This document shows, piece after piece, positions 47,128-56,332 of a DNA stretch of 64,000 nucleotides; the stretch's first letter is position 1; each line of letters opens with the position of its first letter. The translations under genes and the position numbers were made by a program. Origin of the DNA: Thiohalocapsa sp. ML1 (GTDB lineage: Bacteria > Pseudomonadota > Gammaproteobacteria > Chromatiales > Chromatiaceae); contig NZ_JABX01000005.1 of NCBI RefSeq assembly GCF_001469165.1, forward strand, positions 124,001 through 188,000. The letters are read 5' to 3'. The notes below the pieces were generated by a model, which searched no databases, was not told the origin of the DNA, and saw only the letters and a list, made by a program, of their open reading frames with translations.

Positions 47128-48354
47128 TCAGCGCAGCCGCGCGAGCAGCGCGGGCGTCGGCCAGGCGTCGGCGGGCAGCCCGAGCTGCTGCTGCTCGGCG
47201 CGCACGGCGGCGCGCGTTCTCTCGCCCAAGATGCCGTCGATGGCGCCGACATCGTGGCCGCGCGCGGCGAGCGCCGCTTGCAGCTCGCGCATGGCAGCGC
47301 CGTCGAGCCCGGGCTCCGGACGCCCCGGATCGATCTTCGGCGCACCGGCGAGCCGCGTCGCAAAATACGCCGCGGTGGTGCAGTAGGTCAGGGACTGATT
47401 CCACGCAAGATACACGTCGAAATTGGGGTAGGCCAGAAAGGCCGGCCCGGTGCGGCCCATCGGCAGCAGCAGCGCGGCAGGCAGGTAATCCGCCGGCAAC
47501 GCCGCGCCGTCCGCGGCGGTGACGCCAAGTGCCGCCCAGTGGGCGCGCGGGTGGCGCTGGTAGACGTCGGCCTCGGCCCAAGGCAGCTCGGCCGGTACGC
47601 GCACCGCCGCGAGCCAGGGCTCGCCGGCGCGCCAGCCCAGGTGGCTCAGGTAACGCGCCGCGGTGGCGATGACGTCGGCGGGGCTGGTCTTGAGCGCGAC
47701 ACGGCCATCGCCATCGCCATCGGTGCCGAACCTCAGATAGTCGGACGGCAGCAATTGCACCTGACCCAGCTCGCCGGCCCAGGCGCCTTTGAGGTCGGCG
47801 CGGCGCAGCCAACCCGAGTCCAGGAGCCGCAGCGCATCCTGAAGCTGCGGCCGGAACAGGGCCGGCCGGCGGCAGTCGTGGGCGAGGGTGGCGAGCGCGG
47901 TCAGCGTGTCGAAGTCCCCCTGCACGGCGCCGTAGTCCGTCTCCAGCCCCCAGAACGCCGCGATCACGGCGCCCGGCACGCCGGTGTCGCGCTCCGCGGC
48001 GGCGAAGCTGTCGGCGTGGGCGGTGAGCTTCTCACGGCCCACCCGCAGGCGATAGTCGTTGACCATGCGCCCGGCAAAGGTCAGCCAGTCCTGCGTGAAC
48101 ACCGCTTGGGCGCGGTCGTGGGCGAGGACGCTCGCATTCGGTGCCAAGCCATCCAGCGCGGCGATGCTGTCGGGCCCGATGCCGGCCGCCTGGGCTTCGC
48201 TGCGCACAGCGTCCAGCCAACTGGCGAAGTCGCCGCCGCAGTCGGCCGGGGCGCTCGTCTGGCCCGCCGCGCTGCCGGCAATCAGGAGCAGCGACAGCCT
48301 GAGGCTGCCGCCGACGCAACGGGCAAAACAACGGGGGCGCGGTGGCTTGGTCAT
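47128..48354 (-). CDS. Lytic murein transglycosylase (MltB type) with PG-binding domain
   Basis: 408-aa peptidoglycan lytic transglycosylase. Signal peptide SLRLSLLLIAGSAAG; MltB/SLT-fold domain with the catalytic Glu in AAFWGLETDYGAVQGDFDTL and AGELGQVQLLPSDYLRFGTD; a C-terminal PG_binding_1 module ends the protein (RELQAALAARGHDVGAIDGI). It has no lipobox, unlike E. coli MltB. ATG at 48354 is preferred over a start at 48456. Divergent from the Met-rich protein gene. Confidence 0.9.
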   Translation of the reverse strand: MTKPPRPRCFARCVGGSLRLSLLLIAGSAAGQTSAPADCGGDFASWLDAVRSEAQAAGIGPDSIAALDGLAPNASVLAHDRAQAVFTQDWLTFAGRMVNDYRLRVGREKLTAHADSFAAAERDTGVPGAVIAAFWGLETDYGAVQGDFDTLTALATLAHDCRRPALFRPQLQDALRLLDSGWLRRADLKGAWAGELGQVQLLPSDYLRFGTDGDGDGRVALKTSPADVIATAARYLSHLGWRAGEPWLAAVRVPAELPWAEADVYQRHPRAHWAALGVTAADGAALPADYLPAALLLPMGRTGPAFLAYPNFDVYLAWNQSLTYCTTAAYFATRLAGAPKIDPGRPEPGLDGAAMRELQAALAARGHDVGAIDGILGERTRAAVRAEQQQLGLPADAWPTPALLARLR

Positions 48355-48477
48355 CGGCAGTGGACCGGCGCGTTGCAGCGGGGTGGAAATGCGAGATGTT
48401 GAACCGGGCGCTATCCGACGCGCCGCCGGCGCGACGATAATGGATGCATCCCCCAAGCGCGACTAGGTTGCACCCCG

Positions 48478-49176
48478 ATGGCCGAGCCCAGCAACAACCA
48501 GACTGCCAGCGCCGCCGCCGATCGGCTGATCGAGGCCGTGCGCGATGACCCGGCGCTGCGCGCCGAGCTGACTGACCGGCTGCGCGATGCGCTGGGGTTC
48601 GGCAGCCAGCCGGCGGCGGCCATCACCGAGGCGGGCAAGGCCCGCCGCCTCGCGGTGACGCTGCGCAAGGACATGCGCGAGCAGACCCGTCGGCACAAGC
48701 GGGCCAAATGGTACACCGGGATCGTCGGGCTGTTCGCGGTCATGATCGGTGGCGTGCTGTTCGCGATGGTCTGGATGATGATGACCGACATGGACCGCAT
48801 GGAGGCCTACATGTACAACATGGGCCATGCGGCGCGGGACGCCAAGGATGCCGATCGGGACCCGCGCAAGTTCCAAGGCCCGAGCTTCATGCTGAGCATG
48901 GCGCGGGACATGCAGTCCATGAACGAGCAGATGACGGCCATGCGCGGCGACATGGGCCAGATGCGCAGCGCCATGCTCCAGATGGACAGCAGCATGACCA
49001 CGATGCGCGAGGACATCGGGCGCATGAGCACCGACATGACGACGATGAACGCCAGCATGGGCCGCATGCAGTACGACGTGCTGCTGATGCGCCACGGGGT
49101 CGGCAACATGGCCAGCGACACGGGCTCCATGAGCGTGCCCTTCCGGGCGATGGACCAGTTCATCCCGTTCCGCTGA
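48478..49176 (+). CDS. Methionine-rich membrane-anchored coiled-coil protein
   Basis: 232-aa protein of unknown function. A cytoplasmic helical region (residues 1-80) precedes one membrane helix (YTGIVGLFAVMIGGVLFAMV), then a long segment dense in Met at 3- and 4-residue spacing (MARDMQSMNEQMTAMRGDMG; MRSAMLQMDSSMTTMREDIG; MSTDMTTMNASMGRM). About one residue in six of the second half is Met. Periodicity suggests a parallel coiled coil with a Met core. The SD is not strong, but the frame and composition are clearly coding. Confidence 0.82.
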   Translation: MAEPSNNQTASAAADRLIEAVRDDPALRAELTDRLRDALGFGSQPAAAITEAGKARRLAVTLRKDMREQTRRHKRAKWYTGIVGLFAVMIGGVLFAMVWMMMTDMDRMEAYMYNMGHAARDAKDADRDPRKFQGPSFMLSMARDMQSMNEQMTAMRGDMGQMRSAMLQMDSSMTTMREDIGRMSTDMTTMNASMGRMQYDVLLMRHGVGNMASDTGSMSVPFRAMDQFIPFR

Positions 49177-49311
49177 CATCCGCGCATCGGGACGGCTGCC
49201 TTGTGCAGGACTTGGCGCAATTAGGCGGCCTTGATCGTTATCCCCACCAGCGCCGCGGGCTCCGTGCGTAGCGAGGGCTTCCAGCCCTGGTGGCGACGGC
49301 GTTGAGCAGAA

Positions 49312-49345
49312 ACCGATTTCGATAGCGATCCCGATGGCGATGAGC
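49312..49345. repeat. GATTTC/GATAGC/GATCCC hexamer run
   Basis: CGATTTCGATAGCGATCCCG followed by ATGGCGATG lies in the 229-bp spacer upstream of fbpB. Nothing else is recognisable there. Confidence 0.6.
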
Positions 49346-49405
49346 ACGGCTCGTTGGTGTGAGGCGACGCCTCCCCAGACGGTGCTTTGCTGGCACAATG
49401 CCGCT

Positions 49406-51157
49406 ATGAAAAGAGAGTCAATCGCATCTCCTGCAAGAGACCGCCGACGCCCGCGCCTGCCGCTCGCCGCGCTGTCCGTCGTCGTCGCCGCGCTCTTCTC
49501 GGTGCCGGTGCTGGGCGTGTTGTTCAATATGTTCCGCGAGGGGCAGGGGAACTGGGCGCACCTCGTGTCCACGGTGCTGCCGGACTATGTGCTGAACAGC
49601 CTGGTGCTGATGCTCGGCGCCGGGGTGGGCGTCGTCATCGGCGGCACCGGCACGGCCTGGCTCGTGGTCATGTGCCGGTTTCCGGGGCGACGGCTGTTCG
49701 AGTGGATGCTGGTGCTGCCGCTCGCCATCCCCGCCTATGTCGTCGCCTACGCCTACACGGACCTGCTGCAGCACGCGGGCCCGGTGCAGACGCTGCTGCG
49801 CGATCTGACCGGCTGGGGGCCGCGGGACTATTGGTTTCCGAACATCCGCTCCGTCGGCGGTGCCGTGGTGGTGTTCAGCGCCGTGCTCTACCCCTACGTC
49901 TATCTGCTGGCGCGGACGGCCTTTCTGCAGCAATCCATCTGCGCGCTGGAGGTGGGTCGCACGCTCGGGCGCACGCCCTGGGGCGGGTTCTGGAGCATCG
50001 CGCTGCCGCTGGCGCGCCCCGCCATCGTCACCGGCATGGCGCTGGCGCTGATGGAGACGCTGGCCGACTTCGGCACCGTCGCGCACTTCGGCGTGCCGAC
50101 CTTCACCACCGGCATCTATCGCACCTGGTATTCCATGGGCGACAAGGTGGCGGCGGCGCAGCTCGCGAGCGTGCTGCTCGCCTTCGTCTTCGCGCTCCTG
50201 ATGCTGGAGCAACGCAGCCGCTGGCGGGCGCGCTTTCATGAGACGTCGCGGCGCTGGCAGGTCATTGATCCGTACCGGCTGCGCGGCTGGCGGGCCTGGC
50301 TCGCCAGCGCCTTCTGCGCCGGCCCGCTCGTGATCGGCTTCATCCTGCCCGTGGCCATGCTGCTATGGATGGCGGCCACGGCCGGGCACGACTTTCTGAC
50401 GCCACGCTATCTCAGGCTCACGGCCAACAGCACCATCCTTGCGGGTGCGACGGCCGTGCTGGCCGTGGTGGTCGCACTGTTTCTGGCCTACGTGGCGCGT
50501 ATCGAGCGCTCGCCGATCGCGGCCGGGGCCAATCGCGTCGCGGCCTTGGGTTACGCGGTGCCGGGCTCCGTGATCGCCGTCGGCATCCTGATCCCGGTGG
50601 CGGCATTGGATAACGCCATCGATAGCTGGGTTCGGGCCAACTTCGGCTTCGGCGTCGGGCTCATCTTTACGGGCGGCATCGCGGCGCTCGTGTTCGCGTA
50701 CCTGGTGCGCTTCCTGGCCGTGTCCCTCAACACCGTGCAGGCGAGCCTGGGCAAGGTCACGACGCACATGGACGATGTCGCCCGCTCGCTGGGCCACGGG
50801 CCGCTTGCGACGGCGTTGCGGGTGCACATCCCGGTGATCTCGGGCGGGTTGTTGACCGCCGGGCTCATTGTTTTCGTGGACGTGTTCAAGGAGCTGCCGG
50901 CGACGCTCATCATGCGGCCCTTCAATTTCGACACGCTCGCGATCCAGGCCTACAACCTGGCCAAGGACGAGCGTCTGACGCAGGCGGCGACGCCGTCGCT
51001 CATCATCGTTGCCTGCGGGCTGCTGCCGGTGTTCCTGCTGAGCCGGCAGATCATGGCCTCGCGCCCCGGCGGGCGGGCGCAGAAGGCGAGGGCGCCCCGC
51101 ACCGATGCCGAGCCCAAGCGGCCGGCCGCGGCCGGGACGGTGCCGATCGGGACCTAG
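49406..51157 (+). CDS. fbpB: Ferric iron ABC transporter permease
   Basis: 583-aa fused permease of FbpB/SfuB/FutB type, with two sets of about six helices. EAA-type loops for the ATPase are EVGRTLGRTPWGGFWSIALP and DDVARSLGHGPLATALRVHI. The 3' neighbour, transcribed convergently, is the matching binding protein fbpA. No ATPase (fbpC) gene is in the window. A degenerate Fur-like sequence (AAAGAGAGTCAATCGCATC, 49410-49428) overlaps the first codons, so the true start could be further in. Confidence 0.9.
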   Translation: MKRESIASPARDRRRPRLPLAALSVVVAALFSVPVLGVLFNMFREGQGNWAHLVSTVLPDYVLNSLVLMLGAGVGVVIGGTGTAWLVVMCRFPGRRLFEWMLVLPLAIPAYVVAYAYTDLLQHAGPVQTLLRDLTGWGPRDYWFPNIRSVGGAVVVFSAVLYPYVYLLARTAFLQQSICALEVGRTLGRTPWGGFWSIALPLARPAIVTGMALALMETLADFGTVAHFGVPTFTTGIYRTWYSMGDKVAAAQLASVLLAFVFALLMLEQRSRWRARFHETSRRWQVIDPYRLRGWRAWLASAFCAGPLVIGFILPVAMLLWMAATAGHDFLTPRYLRLTANSTILAGATAVLAVVVALFLAYVARIERSPIAAGANRVAALGYAVPGSVIAVGILIPVAALDNAIDSWVRANFGFGVGLIFTGGIAALVFAYLVRFLAVSLNTVQASLGKVTTHMDDVARSLGHGPLATALRVHIPVISGGLLTAGLIVFVDVFKELPATLIMRPFNFDTLAIQAYNLAKDERLTQAATPSLIIVACGLLPVFLLSRQIMASRPGGRAQKARAPRTDAEPKRPAAAGTVPIGT

Positions 51158-51163
51158 CGATGC

Positions 51164-51229
51164 GCCCCCGGGTACGCCGGCTTTAGCCGGCCCCCGGGAG
51201 GGCCGACTGAAGTCGGCGTACCCGGGGGC
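51164..51229. repeat. 66-bp palindrome after fbpB
   Basis: GCCCCCGGGTACGCCG and its complement CGGCGTACCCGGGGGC enclose two inner hairpins (GCCGGCTTTAGCCGGC and GCCGACTGAAGTCGGC). REP-like; sits between the convergent fbpB and fbpA. Confidence 0.85.
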
Positions 51230-51232
51230 AAC

Positions 51233-51268
51233 AAAAAGCCCCGGCCTGCGGGGCAGGCCGGGGCTTTT
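51233..51268. terminator. Bidirectional rho-independent terminator between fbpB and fbpA
   Basis: Stem AAAAGCCCCGGCCTGC / GCAGGCCGGGGCTTTT with a GGG loop; A-run on one side and T-run on the other, so it can end transcription from both strands. Confidence 0.93.
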
Positions 51269-51305
51269 GTGTTGGTGACGGGCCGGCGCTGCCGGCCCGG
51301 CGGGC

Positions 51306-52328
51306 TCACTTATAGCCGACGCGGTCGTAGATGCGCTGTGCCTCGGCCTGGTTCTCGCCCAGCACGTTCAGGTTGATGCTGTCCGCCTTGTAGGCGCCAA
51401 GCTTGGCGACGCTGTCCGACAGCGCCGTGCCGGGCACCACCGGGTACTCGTCGTTGCCGGCCGAGAAGTACTGCTGCGCCTGCTCGCTGCTCAGGTATTC
51501 CAGGAATTTGATCGCGTTCTCGCGGTTCGGCGCGTGCTTGGTCACGCCGGCGCCGGAGATGTTCTCGTGGGTGCCGAAGCTCTCCTGATTCGGGAACACC
51601 CAGCCGATGCTGGCGATGGCCTCCTTGTCCAGACCCTCGACGTCCGTGCGCAACGCGCGGGCGAAGTAGTAGGTGTTGGCCATGGCGATGGCGCATTCCC
51701 CGGAGGCGACGGCCTTGATCTGGTCGGTATCGCCGCCGGCCGGGTCGCGGGCGCGGTTCTCCCAGACGCCGGCGGCCCACTTCTCGGCCTCCTCAGCGCC
51801 CAGGTGCTCAATGAGTGCGGCCATCAGCGAGAGCATGTAGATGTTGCTCGCGCTGCGGGTGCAGACCAGCCCCTTGAGCTTCGGGTCGGCGAGGTCCTGA
51901 TAGGTCTGGATGTCCTTCGGGTCCACGCGCTCCTTGTCGTAGAAGAGGATGCGGGCGCGCTTGGAGAAGCCCCACCAGTGCCCGTCGGGGTGGTGCAGGG
52001 GGGCCGGGATGCGAGTTTCCAGCAGCTCGGACTCCACCGGCTGCAACAGGCCGGCCTCGTCGGCACGCCACAGGCGGCCCGCGTCGACGGTGATCAGGAT
52101 GTCCGCGGGGCTGTTCTGGCCCTCGGCCTTGATGCGCTCGATGAGCTGGTCGCCGTCGCCCTCGATGCGGTTGATCTTGATGCCGGTCTCCTTCTCGAAG
52201 TCGGAGTACAGCCGCTCGTCCGTGTCGTAGTGGCGGGAGGAGTAGATGTTCACCTCGCCGTCCGCGTAGACGCTGCCGGCGACGAGACAGAGCAGCGTCG
52301 CCGCGCCGATGGTGGTTCTGGTCAGCAT
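51306..52328 (-). CDS. fbpA: Ferric iron ABC transporter substrate-binding protein
   Basis: 340-aa periplasmic iron-binding protein of FbpA/FutA type. Signal peptide MLTRTTIGAATLLCLVAGSVYA; family start VNIYSSRHYDTDERLYSDFE; GFSKRARILFYDKERVDP; NTYYFARAL carries the paired tyrosines expected for iron; YFSAGNDEYPVVPG near the end. Supplies iron to FbpB. A Fur-like box lies 120 bp upstream of the start. Confidence 0.93.
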   Translation of the reverse strand: MLTRTTIGAATLLCLVAGSVYADGEVNIYSSRHYDTDERLYSDFEKETGIKINRIEGDGDQLIERIKAEGQNSPADILITVDAGRLWRADEAGLLQPVESELLETRIPAPLHHPDGHWWGFSKRARILFYDKERVDPKDIQTYQDLADPKLKGLVCTRSASNIYMLSLMAALIEHLGAEEAEKWAAGVWENRARDPAGGDTDQIKAVASGECAIAMANTYYFARALRTDVEGLDKEAIASIGWVFPNQESFGTHENISGAGVTKHAPNRENAIKFLEYLSSEQAQQYFSAGNDEYPVVPGTALSDSVAKLGAYKADSINLNVLGENQAEAQRIYDRVGYK

Positions 52329-52447
52329 GTGGAGTCCTCGACGGTTATGGGCATCAGGCCCTTGGTTGCAAGCAGGTCTGGAAAAAGCGTGGCTTGGCGG
52401 CGAAACGGTTGGGTCGCCGCCGCTCAGCAGGCGCGAAGACTACCACC

Positions 52448-52466
52448 ATTAAGAAGCGTTCGCATT
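52448..52466 (-). promoter_or_regulatory. Fur-like box upstream of fbpA
   Basis: ATTAAGAAGCGTTCGCATT, 13 of 18 informative positions of the gammaproteobacterial Fur consensus AATGAGAAT-n-ATTCTCATT by my count. It is very close to the boxes at 55712 and 63496. The accompanying -10/-35 is weak, so the promoter itself is uncertain. Confidence 0.55.
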
Positions 52467-52538
52467 CGAGGTTGATGCGCGACTGCATCGGATTCCCGAT
52501 GGCAGGTTCTGGGAGCTCCCTTGGCCCTCGGCCCTTCT

Positions 52539-53615
<1,077 letters not shown>

Positions 53616-54046
53616 CGGATCAACTCCCAAACTGCAGCGTTGCGAGGTCAGTTTAGCGACTCGCATGCCGTGCCACGCGCTCGCCATGCTTGTCCGCGTG
53701 CGCCGTCGAGGCACCGAAAAGCCTCCGACAAGCAAGCTCTCGGTCAGTGGGCGTCTCGTTGGGTTGGTGTTAACGACCCAGGGCCGTGCGCGCATCCCGG
53801 CCCTGCCTTATGAAGCGGGTGCCACCCAGGCGCCCGGGCGGAAGCGCCCCATCACCCGTCGGTCGTCCCTGTACCCCTGCTCAGGTGACCTCGGCCCCTC
53901 GGAAGCCGTCGCTGCCCCGATTCTGTCGAACACGTGTTGGCCTCAATATCCCAGCCGACGTGCGCGAATCGGCGTGCTTGCGGGCCCAAGACACCGGCGG
54001 TGCTATCGCGCTTTCTCCCGGGCCTATTCACACAAGGGTGCTCGCC
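53616..54046. other. Spacer upstream of the PEP-CTERM-like gene
   Basis: No convincing gene or signal in this 431-bp divergent spacer. Long open frames here lack any recognisable start or similarity. It should hold promoters for dmeF and the PEP-CTERM-like gene. Confidence 0.4.
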
Positions 54047-54670
54047 ATGAGGGGCTTAACGGGTTGGTTCAGCGCGGCGGCTCTGCTGGCGGCCGCATTG
54101 GTCGCCGTTCCGGCGCAGGCGGCGTTGGTCGGTCAATATGATGGCATCGATTGTGGCGTTAGCTCGTCTGGGACCATCGGCGAGTTCGGGAGTGGGGCGG
54201 ATTGCGTCATTCCGGAGGATTCCGTCGAGGGGATCAAGGGTCCGACGCCGCTCATCGCGAAGTTCGAGTTTGCCTTTGATAGTTCAGACGGTCTCAGCGT
54301 CACCGTCGGCGCCACCTTTGTCGGGGTCGTCACGCGGGACCACTTCCAGTTCACGTCCACTGACGGGCTTACCGGAACATGGCGCTACGACGCGGGGCCC
54401 ACCGACCCGATGCTGACAGCCTTCGCGGTGAACTACGGGACGGTATTCGATCTCTACGTTGTCGAGAACGGGCAGCAGGGCGACTGGGAGACGGCCAATG
54501 GCCTTGGCCTGCGGCAGCTTTCCTTCTACGACCGGGGCTTGTCCACGACGATGGCGGTGCCGGCGCCGACGCCACTGGTCTTGTTGGCAGCGGGTGCTGG
54601 CTTCCTGCTGCTCGCGCGCCAACGGAACCGCGGTGTCGAGGGTCAGCGGTCGCTCTGCGCCCCGGGGTAG
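54047..54670 (+). CDS. Secreted protein with PEP-CTERM-like sorting signal
   Basis: 207-aa exported protein: signal peptide WFSAAALLAAALVAVPAQAA, a mature domain with two cysteines (CGVSS, DCVIPEDSVEG), and a C-terminal tripartite tail VPAPTPLVLLAAGAGFLLLARQRNR (motif, helix, basic end; shown as VPAPTPLVLLAAGAGFLLLA then RQRNR) of the PEP-CTERM/VPxP class. Such proteins are processed by exosortases and linked to exopolysaccharide export. The mature domain is unassigned. Confidence 0.8.
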   Translation: MRGLTGWFSAAALLAAALVAVPAQAALVGQYDGIDCGVSSSGTIGEFGSGADCVIPEDSVEGIKGPTPLIAKFEFAFDSSDGLSVTVGATFVGVVTRDHFQFTSTDGLTGTWRYDAGPTDPMLTAFAVNYGTVFDLYVVENGQQGDWETANGLGLRQLSFYDRGLSTTMAVPAPTPLVLLAAGAGFLLLARQRNRGVEGQRSLCAPG

Positions 54671-54735
54671 TGAGGCGGGGGAAAGGCGGAGAGAAGCTCG
54701 GCAGCAAAGCAGTTGCCAGCCCGGAGCTGAGCCGC

Positions 54736-54900
54736 GCCGGAGCCGGGCCGGGCCGGGCCGGGCCGGGCCGGAGAGCCGACCTCTAGGTCGGCTCGGCAGT
54801 CGCGATATCGCATCCCGCTTTGGTCGGTGTTGACCTGGAGGTCAACACTCCAGTCATCCTCCAGTCATCCTCCAGTCATCCTCCAGTCATCCTCCAGTCA
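54736..54900 (+). repeat. Two-palindrome composite repeat, copy 3
   Basis: Tandem GCCGG/GCCGGGCC units, then GCCGACCTCTAGGTCGGC, the CGCGATATCG spacer, GTTGACCTGGAGGTCAAC and at least four CATCCTCCAGT-type 11-bp tandem units. A right arm of repeat R (GTGCCCTGGTTGGTCTGAGG) is attached at 54926. Confidence 0.88.
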
Positions 54901-55327
54901 GCGCTGCGCACGGCGACGCTCCGTGCCCTGGTTGGTCTGAGGCTCTGCCTGGCTAGTCGCCGTGGCGCTCCGGCGCACACTCGGCCGCGAGTGCGCGCAG
55001 GGTCGCCCAGCGCTGCTGCCGGCGCGAGGGCGTGCGCCTGTGCGCGGCACGGACGAGCCAATGGGGCAGCCAATTGGGCACCCATTTGGGCACCCAATGG
55101 GGCAGGGCACTAGTTGACGGCGCTGGCGCCGGGGGCTCGATGCGCGTTTGCGCCGATGCACAGTCGCGGTCGGCTGAGTCCCGTTGCCAAGCGCTCGCTT
55201 GGTGTGTTTGGTCTGAGATGAAGATCATGTCCGCCGGACCGAGCCTGCAAGCCTGCGGTTGAGGGTCGCCCCACCGGCGCGCGCCACCGCCGACAGCGGC
55301 CGACAGCGGTGGGCGACGGTTGGGCGA
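54901..55327. other. Spacer with repeat R remnant and GGGGCAGCCAAT palindromes
   Basis: After the repeat R arm, 55060-55105 contains CAATGGGGCAGCCAATTGGG and inverted copies (GGGCACCCATTTGGGCACCC). I see no gene up to the HMA2-domain gene stop at 55328. Confidence 0.5.
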
Positions 55328-55684
55328 TCAGACCAGCGCGGTGACCAGCGTCCGGGCGGACTGCTCCACGGCCTTCTGCAGCACCGCGCCCACCAGCGCC
55401 TTGCCGAACGTCTCCCCGATGCGGCGCACGTGCTCGCTCTCGCGGCGCGCAGCGCTCATGCAGCCCAGCTCCTCCAGCGTCGCGAACAGCGTTGCGCGGG
55501 AGACCTTGTCCGGGTCGTACTGCACGATCAGGCTCGCCGCGCGGGGCTTGATTTCGACGGCGCGGATGCCTTCCATGGCCAGCAGGCGCTCGCGTGCTGC
55601 GTCAGCACGTGCGCCGTGGTGGCATTCAAATGCCTTCGAGCGGATGCGGATGCGGCCGGGAACATGATGGATATACTGGCTCAT
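55328..55684 (-). CDS. HMA2-domain protein, putative ferrosome component
   Basis: 118-aa soluble protein built around a heavy-metal-associated (HMA2-type) ferredoxin-like fold: YIHHVPGRIRIRSKAF, MEGIRAVEIKPRAASLIVQY and ATLEELGCM. The usual CxxC of HMA domains is absent. Its HxVPGRxRxR opening matches the N-terminus of the P-type ATPase at 56737-58998 (HEVPGRLRLRI). HMA2-type small proteins accompany FezB ATPases in ferrosome gene clusters. A Fur-like box with a sigma-70 promoter is 28 bp upstream, divergent from the cupin gene. Confidence 0.85.
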   Translation of the reverse strand: MSQYIHHVPGRIRIRSKAFECHHGARADAARERLLAMEGIRAVEIKPRAASLIVQYDPDKVSRATLFATLEELGCMSAARRESEHVRRIGETFGKALVGAVLQKAVEQSARTLVTALV

Positions 55685-55711
55685 CGGTGCGTACCTGGAA
55701 ACACGATGCGG

Positions 55712-55730
55712 AATAGGAACGATTCGCATT
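55712..55730 (-). promoter_or_regulatory. Fur-like box overlapping the HMA2 gene promoter
   Basis: AATAGGAACGATTCGCATT matches 14 of 18 informative positions of AATGAGAAT-n-ATTCTCATT by my count. It shares three bases with the -10 of the promoter below, the classic position for repression. Confidence 0.65.
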
Positions 55731-55757
55731 GTAAAGTTGAGGTCGCGCCGAAGGCAA
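55728..55757 (-). promoter_or_regulatory. Candidate sigma-70 promoter of the HMA2 gene
   Basis: On the minus strand TTGCCT (55757-55752) and TACAAT (55733-55728) are 18 bases apart. The Fur-like box starts within the -10. The same spacer could also drive the divergent cupin gene. Confidence 0.6.
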
Positions 55758-55849
55758 GTGCTTTTTATCATTGCGCCATCCGCGGGACCGGCGGTAGCAA
55801 GCCGCGGTCCGATGCCCTAGCCCGATCCGTGCCAGGAGATTCGAGTCCC

Positions 55850-56191
55850 ATGTGCGACAACAACCAGTGGCTGCTCTTCGACCTTTCCACGCTGCTCGCC
55901 AGAATCGAGCCCGGCAATCCGCGCTTTCAGGAGATTCTGCGGACACCCTCGCTGAGCTGCTCCATCTACCACCTGCCGGCGGGCTCCAAGGAGATGCAGA
56001 GCGCGCACGTGGAGGACGAGCTCTACTTCGTGCTCGAAGGGCGCGCGCGGCTGCGCGTCGGGGAGGAGGACCGGCCGGTGGAGAAGGGCTCGCTGATGTA
56101 CGTGCAGACGGCCTGCGATCACGCCTTCTTCGACATCGAGGAGGACCTGACCGTGCTCGCGTTCTTCGGCGCGCCACTGCGGCTCGCGTAA
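55850..56191 (+). CDS. Small single-domain cupin
   Basis: 113-aa cupin: SCSIYHLPAGSKEMQSAHVE, DELYFVLEGRARLRVGEEDR and MYVQTACDHAFFDIEEDL, with metal-ligand positions His (AHVEDE), Glu and the later His (DHAF). Good ribosome-binding site (CAGGAG). Transcribed divergently from the HMA2 gene with the Fur-like box between them, so it may be iron regulated; the substrate is unknown. Confidence 0.85.
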   Translation: MCDNNQWLLFDLSTLLARIEPGNPRFQEILRTPSLSCSIYHLPAGSKEMQSAHVEDELYFVLEGRARLRVGEEDRPVEKGSLMYVQTACDHAFFDIEEDLTVLAFFGAPLRLA

Positions 56192-56332
56192 CAGTTAAGG
56201 CACGAGGTCGGCAATCCCCGCGCTGCCGCGGCCGGGCTCGCCCCGTGGGCCGCGTGGGCGGGCACCCGATAACGCGCGGGCGCAGGGCAGGGCAAGCTCG
56301 TGGGAGCATGAACCCGACCAGGCAAGGCCCCG

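Noticed and set aside
54850-54900. Regular 11-bp units that might be read as a CRISPR array
   Set aside because: The units are contiguous, without spacers of unique sequence, and there are no cas genes.
54876-55260. Short open frames rich in Arg/Ala in the repeat-filled spacer
   Set aside because: They translate repeat R and palindromes, have no plausible start context and differ in frame between repeat copies.
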